Shown here in pieces: positions 48,801 to 60,800 of a stretch of DNA of 64,000 nucleotides. The stretch is from contig SCFE01000053.1 in assembly GCA_004352715.1 (NCBI GenBank), forward strand, positions 442,529 through 506,528. Direction: 5' to 3'. Numbering within the stretch: the first letter of the stretch is position 1; every line of letters starts with the position of its first letter. Made by a program: the position numbers and the translations under genes. The stretch comes from Hofstenia miamia (lineage: Eukaryota > Xenacoelomorpha > Acoela). The notes under the pieces are model-generated. The model ran no database searches. It was not told the origin of the DNA and saw only the letters and a program-made list of their open reading frames with translations.

Positions 48801-51800
48801 GCTTATTTGAAAAATGTATGTACTGAGATGGATAAGATTAATCCTTACTGCCGAGTCCAAGTTTATTTATCACAGATCCGCTATGTTGATTTTTACTGTG
48901 CAAATTTGTAATCCAAATGACCTTTTTGTATGCGGCATATGCTCCACATTTTGACCTTTGGATATCAATTATTAACTGATTATTTATAACCAGCGCCTTT
49001 ATTTTTTAGTATTCTTTCTTATTCTCATAATTCTCATAGTGGCTTCCAGATCTTTGCAGAATTTCAGAATTGCCAGTTTACTTCCCTCCTAACCCTGTGT
49101 TCATTGGGGCTTAAGCAATATGATTAGTGTTGCGAACTGTAACTGAATCAATGCTAACTGAAATTAGCAATTTATTGGCACAGAAATCTTTAATGAGCCC
49201 CAAATTATATTTAAAAATGTTGGTATACTGTATGTATTCAAATCAAGACTTCTTTGGTATAAATCAAATAAATTGCTGTATAGAACCGTAAATGGAATTA
49301 ATATATGTATTCAATTCACAAAATTAAACGCACTAATTTGAAAAATTAAAATGTCTTAACCACTAAATTAATATCAAGACAATAGCACATTCACACCTTA
49401 AGCAATTTTGACGTATGTTGCTGAAGCCACTTTTATCTCAATAATTTTTCTAATCCTAGTTCCATATCATTCACTCATATCCAGCTGTATGTTTGCGAAT
49501 AACAGTATTAACTGAAGTTAGCATATTATTTCTTTAGGAGCTTCTAAATTGTTGGTCCGAAAATTTCAACTTCTAAAATACAATTTTGACAGTTATTTAA
49601 AAAAAGAGTTTTTTGAAAGTTCCAAATAACATTTTAGGCAGAGGCGCACCCAGAGGGGGGGGAACTTTCTCCCCTCAACACAGCAGAGATGCTTCCATTC
49701 CTCATGAAATGTTTGCTTATAACCAGTGGCGTACGCAAGCTGTGGAATGTCCTTCAGTGAGTTTTTCAAAATTGCCTTTGACTGGTTAAACAAAAAAATT
49801 TTCGTTAAAAATATTACGAAAGTCCAAATTTACGTGGTGAAATGCATTTCTTAGTGTCGAATTCATCAATATTTCCAAAGAATTTTAGGGGCTTGCCACG
49901 CTTTTTGTTACTTACGGGCCGTAAGTTACGGCGGAGATATTCCACAGTTGGAAAACCCTGCGTACGCCCCTACCTATAACAATTGTACAACATAAGATGT
50001 AAATAACTATTGGTTCTACTCTGTCTGCAAGGGTAGACAATATTAAATTGATATTGCAATTATTGCAAAAATTGCAAATTAACTAACCTATTGAATATTT
50101 TAAAAAATCAATTGCCAAATATTTAAGATTCACTTAAATCTTGCTGAAATATATAATCAATTCCGGATTCCAGAAGCATTATCATCCTCTCTAGTAAATT
50201 TATATAGCATTGGCTGTGGAAATAATGGATAATTTGATGACCCAAAAATATGTAATGCTTCCTCAACCCAATTCACCATTTTATGCATATTGAAGGCATA
50301 ACATTAACCTTATTTCGCACCATTGTGATATTCTGTCGGACACCTCACCTTATCATGCCAAACCTAAAGAAATTAAACTATGATCACCGCATTTATATAT
50401 AGTATGTATGGCAGAACCAAATTTGCCATTAGCAATTATGATTAGTGGCAATATTTAAGTTTTGATTTTGTAGAACAATTTCTTCTTACTGCTAACAGAT
50501 GTATGAACCACAAGTAACCCTTTTTGTTATCTCACAATTATGATTTTTCTTTGAAAAAATTTTATGTGTTATATATTGATTTTTATTAATACCAAACTAG
50601 TTAACTTACTATGATTTTTGATATAATATTTTTATTCTAATTNGTATGAACAACAAGTAACCCTTTTTGTTATCTCACAATTATGATTTTTCTTTGAAAA
50701 ATTTTTTATGTGTTATATATTGATTTTTATTAATACCAAACTAGTTAACTTACTATGATTTTTGATATAATATTTTTATTCTAATTATTGCCAAAAGTTG
50801 GCAATAATCTATTGTTTGAAACGCAAAAATTGATTAATTTACTAAACAAGAAACATCTATTTGTAGGGTTCCAATTAAAAATTGCCTACTCCTGCGTTTC
50901 TGTAATTTATGGCGAGGGGCAATTTAATGCGCTACTTAAGTGAAACTAAGAATGAGAAATATAGCCATTTTGAATGAAATGTTTATGAAGTTATAGCTTA
51001 CTGGGGTGAAAATGATTTGAACACGCTTTCTGTATACATTAACTTGTAGTGAAATATTGTGAATTATATAGCAATGCTAATAATAATTCAAATTATGGCA
51101 AGTTGCAAAACGTAACTAATGGTTTTTTTCTGTCAGCTTAATTCGAAATGATCCCCAATCCTGTGCATTTTTCTGTTATCAGGAGTTGAAGTCAGAGATA
51201 AACCTGCGCTGGTCACTACAGTTGTAGTGAATGCTATATAATTTTTTAACGTTTTGAAATTGTATATTAGTATCATATACTCTTGAAGAACTGAATTTAG
51301 AATTTCCAATTCAATGCCCAGATTTTATTGATGGTTTCTATTCTAAAATACCTTACTTTGATATAGCAAGCCGCAAAATTGTAGAAAACTTCTTAAAAAA
51401 TCTCATGAAAATATGCCGAATCGGAATTAAGTGGGTTGGAGCGGATTCAGGCTGAGCAGGGATTGGCCTAAATTTTCTGATAAGATTTATTAAAGTCTAA
51501 GAAGTAAGACATTTCTAGAAATCACTCTACTACAAAATTAAAGAAGTGTTTCCTATTCAAATTGGAACAGTTAACAGTGCATCAGCCTGTATTCAAAACT
51601 CGCTTCACCCACAATAAATGTTGCATTAGTGAGGTGTAGGGAGAAATAATTCATTATTAGTAATTGATAACATAAACATTTATAATGCGTGTTCCGTTTG
51701 TTAGGCTAAATATATATATATACTATATATATATATATACAGTACGCGACAGCAAGTTGTGAACAGGTACGAAAATATGCTTCTTTTAGTTCAGGAAGAC

Positions 51801-54800
51801 AATAAGTTAATTTGGTAAACAATATGCATATTGAAACCTTTTCAACTGAAAATATACACATAATAAACATAGATATATGTGATAATAGTCTAAAATTTCG
51901 TTAATCCACCCTTGTTTTGTAATAAATGTGCCACTCTCTCCGGCAAAGATATCACCAGTTTTTTACACATTTTTTGCAGTTCTTCGTTTCCATTTCACAC
52001 TGAGAGAAATTCGCTGATAAGTTCTTTCTTGGTAGATGGACAGTTGCTGAGAACACGTTTTACAATTGCCCAAAGGTTTTCAATCGGGTTTATGTCCGGT
52101 AAAGAAGGGGGCCAAGGAAGGACGCAAACGTTGTTCTCTTTTAGGTGATCAAGAACTTTCCTGCAAGCATGGCAGGGAGCATTGTCTTGCTGAAAAACTC
52201 CTTCACCGTTCGCAAACCAATCATGCAATTGCGCCCAAACTTTTCTGTTGATGATTTTCTCGATATATTCATCACTTTTCAAATTTTCCTCAACAACATG
52301 CGGGCGTCACGTACCCTGAAATGAAAAACATGCCCAAATCATCACCTGGCCAGGATGCTTTACCGTCCTGACGATATGCTCCTGCGGTCGTTCGTGGCCA
52401 TCAACAAGTCGCAACTGTCTTCTATCCTAATAATCGTTTCGTCACTCCATATCACTTTTTTCCAATCTTCCACGCTCCATGAAACATGGTCTTTTTCCCA
52501 TTGATGCTGTTTATTCATTTGCGTTGCGGTCAGCAATGGGCATTTTGTCGGCGTAACTGCACGACAGCCAGCCTCATTGAATGCGTGCTGTACTGTGCGC
52601 AATGAGACATCGTCTCCCCATCCCCCATTTGAGGTCGAACACCTGCTGCTGTGAGCCTTGGACTCTTGAGCGAAATATCCCTGACATGACGCAAATCTCT
52701 ATCGTTAAACTTTTTGTTCGAGCCACCACAATTGCTATAATGAATATCGATGTTGCCAGTTGATTCTTCTTGCGTTATAACCTTGTGCACCAACCAAACA
52801 GATACATTCAAATCACCTGCAATTTGTCTCATTGTCTTGGAAGTATTTTTGTGTAAAGCGATAATTTCAATTTGCCTGCGTTCTCTTTCATTGATAGTTG
52901 CCATATTAAAAAGCGGACAAACAATGGATCAAATGATTAATTATTTATTGATTTTTGAATGATGTCCGAGATGGTTATGGGACTGTTCAATTCACGATAT
53001 CACTAACAATGTTTAGATAATGGGTCAAACCAATGGTTTTAGTGAGTGTTCACAACTTGCTGTCGCACACTGTATATATTGATATGAACACAACACACGT
53101 TAAACGTTAAAAATCATCGTCAGACCAAAATTGCGGCAATATAAATTTACAATAAACTACATTGACTTCTAGTGTACATTAAAACTATGAATATGCATGC
53201 CCTTAAAAGATTTTTAGAATGCTAGTACTTAGTTGGTTATTAATTAATTGACTTTATTTTTGTTCTCAATGTAAAGAGCCTCCATTATTTTTAATTCCTT
53301 TGTTCTTTTTAAAATTTTAAAATTGGTTAGAATTGGTTTATGTTTGCGTAGAAATATTTCCGATCTTAGATGCCCCTTAACATGTTCATTTGCTCTTGTA
53401 ATTAAATGACGATTTTTGACAATCGTCACAATTGTATTCATAAACTGCAGATGAAATCAAGTCTAATTCAAGAGTGTCCTTGTTCTTTATAAATCAGATG
53501 TTCTTAATGATTTGAAAATTGGGGTTATGATGGTTCTCTTTAGATCTTTGTTAAGCATTTTAAGTTTTGATTTTAGCGTTCTTTCAGATGTTTTAATGTA
53601 TGACAATTTCCAATAGATTTTTTCACGATATTTGTTTTCATTTCTAATAATCTTGTTAAATGTTTGATTAGAGAAGCATTCATTTACAATCTGTTTAATA
53701 AATTTGTGAGGATAGCCATTCTGCTTAAAATTCTCAAAAAATAAATCTAGTGATTGTGTTATATTTCTATAGTTTGATGATAAATTTATAATTCGATCAC
53801 AGAGGCATTTTATTGTGTTCTTTTTGTGTCGGCCTTCACAATATGATGAAAAAGGAATGTATAGACCAGTATTTGTTTTCTTCAAAAATATTTTGGTTTC
53901 GAATTCATTGTTCATGTTTGTTACAGTCACATCAAGAAAATTTAATTGGCTATTGTGTTCTTCTTCCATCGTAAATTTAATTTCATCTAAGTGGTTATTT
54001 AAATTTCTAAAAAAGTTTTCAGCATTGATTTTGTTTGTAACAATAGCAAATATGTCATCCACATACCGAAAATATGATATAAATTCGTCATTTTTAAATG
54101 ATGACTCAATGATGTCCATCGCAAAAGCATTTAATTGTCCTTTTTTAAAATTACATTGGTAATTTTTTAAATGATTTGGAATCGATAATGTTAAGAACTT
54201 CGGTATTATTTCTTCTTTTTTGCATGTTTGTAAAAATTCAATTCTTAATTTTTCTTTATGACACTGAAAATTTAAAGAAAACTATTTTATAGCAGATGAA
54301 GATTCCTTGAATTCAAAACTACGAAAAATGAAATACAAATGTGGAATTTCAGAAAAGATATATAATAAGAAGTGTTGGTGCCACTCCAGCAAGATTATAT
54401 GGTTTGGCAAAGGTTCACAAGTCAAAGGATGATCCACCCTTTAGACCAATCCTTTCAATGATTAATTTGAAAACATATAATTTAAGCAAATATTTAGATG
54501 AATTATTGAAACCATACATCCCGAATAAGTACAATTTTAAGATTCATTTCACTTCATTAATAAATTAAAATCAGTATATGAAGGAAATAAATGTGATAAA
54601 TATCTCGTAGGTTTTGATGTTACATCACTTTTTACGAACATTCCAGTAGAAAAAACAATCAATCATATTCTTACCATTATTCCTGCAGATAAACTGGATA
54701 TTTCTCTGGAAACATTAAAAGATTTACTGCAGTTAGCATGTTTGAATACATCCTTTCTATTCAATTCAAAAATATTTAAACAAATTGATGGTATGGCAAT

Positions 54801-57800
54801 GGGATCACCACTTGGACCAACAATGGCTGCTTTCGCGATGGACATCATTGAATCATGATTTAAAAATGACGAATTTATATCATATTTTCGGTATGTGGAT
54901 GACATATTTGCTATTTTTACTAACAAAACCAATGCTGAAAACTTTTTTAGAAATTTAAATAAGCACTTAGATGAAATCAAATTTACGATGGAAGAACACA
55001 ATAGCCAATTATATTTCCTTGAAATGAATTCGAAAACAAAATGTTTTTGAAGAAAACAAATACTGGTCTATACATTCCTTTTTCATCATATTGTAAAGAC
55101 TGACACAAAAAGAACACAATAAATTATAAATTTATCAGCAAGCTATAGAAATATAACACAATCACTAGATTTACTTTTTGAGCATTTTAAGCAGAATGGC
55201 TATCCTCAGAAATTTATTAAAAAGATTGTAAATGAATGCTTTTCTAATCAAACATTTAACAAGATTATTAGAAATGACAACGAATATCGTGAAAAAATCT
55301 ATTGGAAATTGTCATACATTAAAGCATCTGAAAGAACGCTAAAATCAAAACTTAAAATGCTTAACAAAGATCTAAAGAGAACCATCATAACCCCAATTTT
55401 CAAATCATTAAGAACATTTTATATTATAAAAAATAAGGAAACTCTTGAATTAGACTTGATATCATCTGTAGTTTATGAATACAATTGTGACGATTGTCAA
55501 AAATCGTACATTGGTGAAACAAGTCGTCATTTAATTACAAGAGCAAATGAAAGGTTAAGGGACATCTGAGATCGGAAATATTTCTACACAAACATAAACC
55601 AAGTCTAACCAATTTTAAAATTTTAAAAAGAACAAAGGAATTAAAAATGGAGGCTCTTTACATTGAGAACAAAAATAAAGTCAATTAATTAATAACCAAC
55701 TAAGTACTAACATCCTAGAAATCTTTTAAGGGCATGCATATTCATAGTTTTAATGTACACTAGAAGCCAATGTAGTTTATTGTAAATTTATATTTCTTCC
55801 AATTTTGTTCTGACTATGATTTTTAAAATCGAAAACGTTCAATGTGTGCTCTGTTCATATCAATGCATCTCAGTAATTTATGCAATATATATATATATAT
55901 CTCATTTAGCTCAAACTGGATACCTATAGATTTTGCACCATTTTTCATATTGAAATGAAAAAAGGTTAAGCATCGATTAACTGCAGCACTATATGTCATT
56001 GCAGCAGCAAAACTTACTAATAAAAATTTGATTTACATGATATAACCTTTTAAAATTTTAGTAAACATTAACCTCCATCTTTATTAACTTCAATGGCACG
56101 TTTTTCGAGTTCAGTCAAAGTGGTACTGATATCAACACCAAGTCCTTGTAAGGCAATCGCTTTTAACACCATCGCATAAGTACTATTGGATTTGGAGTTC
56201 TGAAGAGGCGTCACAACTGCATTTTTGATGTCCTGCAAAGCTGATTTGCCTGTATCACTAAACTTTTCAATCAAGCTCTCGGGTACTGTGTTAATAGCAA
56301 TCACAACAAATGGTGTTAACATGTTGACTGTATCACCCTAAAACAGAATAAATCGTATCTAAGCAATGTGCTAAATATACTCAGTACATCTATCCTAAGA
56401 ATTGAATATCAGATTTACCTGCATTTCACGATGACAAACATTGCCGTTCTCCACAAAGCGACCATCCTTCATTTGAGTCTTCAGCCAAATGATGGCTCCT
56501 TCAACAACTTTGGCGTCGATGTATAATAGTTCGGAAAGTTGTGAAAACACTTTTACAACAAATGCAGTTAGCCTAGAATTATCAAAGCATAAAGAAATAA
56601 TATTAGGTTTTTTCGTACAAAAATTCTTACTTAAAAAACAAATTTAAAAGATCTTCTCACATCTCGAACAGCAGGTGCTTCCTCGAGATTCCATTGAGAA
56701 ATATTGTTATTTCTTTAATTTTAAATAGGATTTGCCCTTATTTTTTTCCTTTTCTAAAAATATTTCAGGAAAACGAAAGTGGTATTAATTTTATAATTAT
56801 TTTTTGAGATATATTCATTTTATTCCACAAAAACAATACTTACTTAATGTCGTCATATGATCCACAAGTTGTTCTGCAAATGTTTGTATACATATTACGT
56901 ATTAATTGGGTATGCAATGGATATTTTTATACTTAGCAATGTATGTTGGCTAGTTACACTCCTAGTTTTAAAAAACGAAAAAAGCCTGGACAAAATAGGG
57001 TTAAATAATACAAGAATGTAACTTAAATAGAATAACTATATGTGGAAAAGTAGATGAAAAATAGTGATGGATTTCATATTGTATTGAATGTTGCATATTC
57101 TTATGCAGAAATTAAATATTCGTGTCTTGCCTCTTGTAATATATGCAATAAAAATATGTAATAACAATGTGATAATAATTAAAAAAAAGAAAATTAATGC
57201 CAGAGTATTTAGAATTTGAGAAAAATATTTTACGTGCACATCAGTACAATAACTTGAAGCTTATTGCTTTAATGCTTAAAGAAAACATCCAATGAATATC
57301 GTTTGTTCAATAGGAAAGAATATAGTGTGAAAAAGTTTTGAATTAGAAGGAAGTTTTTAGACTGGTAATTGATGAATTACTCGGTATATAAAATTACTAT
57401 GTACAAAGTACCAGACACACGCTAACTATAATTATTAGAAAAGTATTGAGTAAATTAAAAGCAGCATAAAGGGATATGGTTTTGAACTACAGTCAACATT
57501 GCTGCGATACAGCGACATTGTGCTAAACATACAATCTTTGTATTTTCTTTTTTTAAAGAGAAAAATGAAAGTGAAAATTAAATTTAGTGTTCAACATAAC
57601 TGCCATCGGCATCCAGGATCTTCAAATGCTTCCACTTGTTCAATTCAATGAAACAGACTATCTAGAAAGTTGAAGTGAGGGAAATCAATGAACAAGAATA
57701 ACTCAATATGATGGATGAACAAATTCTTTCACTCAAGTTATTAAATGGAATTTCTGACTACTCGCGATATGCGACTTGATATTGGTCTGGCCAAAAAGCA

Positions 57801-60800
57801 CCACTTTGCGATTTATTGGCTTCCTATGGTGCAATGACTATTGCAGCCTATTACAAGCATCACGTACAGGTCTCATCCGAAATCAAAGAAAAATCAAAGC
57901 ATAGAGAGAAATTTTTTGGTTATCCAGTTTAATAATTAAGAAATACTTTAATAATAGAAATACGGGACTGATTTCACTAATAAGATTCAAATAACTAACC
58001 ATGTTGAGCCGTGGTTGTCACTATCGCCAAATGCACTGAAAGAATTGTCACTATGTTGAAAAGTTAGTTCTCTTTGATATCCTAAAAACATAAAAATGAC
58101 AGCTTTAAATTGTTTTGCTCATGGACATAACTTATATTAGAAAAGGAACAATATACAATCGAGGACAAATTATTACGGATAATGATATTATTGTGTGTTT
58201 TGTTTAGTTCACAGCTCACAAATGGGTGTGATTGTTTGATATCTTTTTATAAGCACCTTAAGTTCAAACATTTTTGTTTGCCAAATAATGGCTAGTTAGA
58301 TGCCATGTATCAATGTAACAGAAGCATTCAAAATTTTGAGATGTGGACAAATTAATATGAACAAGTTGTTGCTCAAGAACAATCTTTTGTTTTTTTCAGG
58401 AAGGTACAATTGAACCCATAAAAATATGTTTATTATAATCAAAAACTATTAATACACAACAAATAATGATAAAAGCGTTCAGCATGTGGAATAACCACCT
58501 TTAGCAGCAAGAACAGCTTGTACACGAGTTGGCATGTTATCAATGCACCTTTAAATATTTTTTGATGTTATCAACATGATTCCACACTTCCAGAAATACA
58601 GAGATTAATTCGTACTTTGTAGTGGTAGTTTACTTTGCAAGGCGCTCTTTCTCAACACTGCACACAGTTTCAATTGGGTTGAGGTCATGGCTAGTTCCTG
58701 GCAATGGGAGGATCTCAACCTCTTCTTCATCTAAATATGACTATCAACCATGCTTGATGAATGGCATGGAACACAATCATGAATGAAAACACACTAATTG
58801 TGTGTGCCATAGCATTTATTTAGTTGTGGCATCGTTTTTCTTTGATTACAGTACCATACTTTGCGAAATTTATACTTCCTTCACAAAGGTGTCACTGGCA
58901 TGCACCATTGTAGATGATGGAATTTCATTTAAGACATTTTTGGTCCATAGGTAGTGGTGATTTGGGATGATGTGCCATATATGCTCACCGCTGGTCATCT
59001 GGCATTGAAAAGTGGTCTCGTCACTAAAAATTACGTTGTGACATTTAACTGTCCAATAAACAGATGACGCCCACAAAATTCACCTTTTCATCATTGAAGC
59101 ATTGAGTTTCTGTACTTTTCTTGGCTTGATAAAATGGCAACACCGTTCATTGTAACGTCTCCTGATAGTCCTAGCACACACATTACCATTGACCTGCTCA
59201 TTTAATTGTGCGGCAGTCAAAAATGGTTTAGAGTAAAGATTTCTAACTAATAATCTGTAAGTGGCTTTGCTTGTCTTTCTCTTTTTTCTAGATTTACCAA
59301 CTCTACAAGAGCCAGTGATATTGCTTCGAATTCTAGCAATGAGATTGGAGATACTTCTACAATTTCCCATAATGACACGTCACCAACATCCAATAAAGCC
59401 TTTACAACCGTGACCTTGTTAATCACATTAATCTGATTTCTTTCTTATTAATCAAACATGTATTATCAATAGTATTTTAATACTAGGCCGCCTAAAGAGG
59501 TCATAATTGACCGTTTGCTACATTGAAATAGCGGTCTTTTCACTATTCCTATGAATGGTTGTTTCATTTTGGCCGACTTTATTCCTTTCTTTGACTCATT
59601 GAATTCACCAATATCGTTTATAAACAATCATCTTTTTGTATATATATTTAAGAAATATCATCAAACTCCCAGTGCGTCAAATTCAACCGCACATTATTAT
59701 TTATCAAAGCGATTATCTTCAGGTTGATATAGTAATTACCAATCCTGTTCATTTGAAAAATATCTGCATACAAGAAGATTATGCTTGCATTACTCATGGT
59801 TTAAAGACCACACAGAGGGAGGAATGAAGAGATTTCTGGACTGGTTTTTTCTAATCTTGATTCTGAAGATGGCAATTCAAATGATTCCAATTTTCATGAG
59901 GAAAACTATCATTTTTCAACTAAAAACTCGTCTAATGAATGTGAGACTGTGGCAAATGTAGTTATAGATTTACAACAAATGCATCCAATTCATTAGTTTA
60001 TAGGAAAGATTTCATTATCCAACTTTGCCCATTCCTACTTCGATCATTCGTGTTCTCAAGAGCAAATAACATGAAGCATCACGATACGAATGGATCCGCG
60101 AAGGATTTCAAACGTTCAGCAAGTGGAAAAAATGTGCAACTCAAAACTGCCGCAATATAACAAGAGCCAACTGTTATATAATGCACGCAATCACAATGTT
60201 GCTGGCTCATGCGTTGCACTGGAAGAAAAATGTGTTTTTGTGGATGTGATAGCCAAAATGCTCAATAAACTATGCTCTTGTTGTTTAACAAAAAAAGAAC
60301 AATACAATTTGGAAATAGCGTCATTTTTTCCAAAGATTTTATTATTTGAAGATCACTAGTAATAGAGAATTTGATGCGGTTATTTGTGACCACCATGGGC
60401 GTTAATGGGTGAACAGAAGTTGGGAGTTCTGGTGTCAAGTATTTTATATAATTGTATTATGACAATGTGCTTATATTTGATTGCCTATTATAAAATTCAA
60501 AGACAACACACACAATTTAGGTAAATGTGCGCACACCTGTTTATACATAATAATATGTCACACATATTTTCTGTATTTTGCACCGCAGACTGTATGCTGA
60601 TTATCAGATATGACTCAGTGGCAGAACATTTTGTAATATATATCATTATTTACTATACACGTCTCAATAGCATACACAATATCGCATCACATTAATCAGT
60701 AGAAATATAAAAAATAAGTGTGTCCATAATAAATTGTTCCCAACTGTAACAAGTTAAAGTTAAAATGCGATAAACATATTTTTTTATAAAATAGACATGT

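Noticed and set aside
60090-60359. Independent small Cys-rich gene
   Set aside because: It lies inside the TTAA-bounded piggyBac remnant and has no splice, promoter or domain support.
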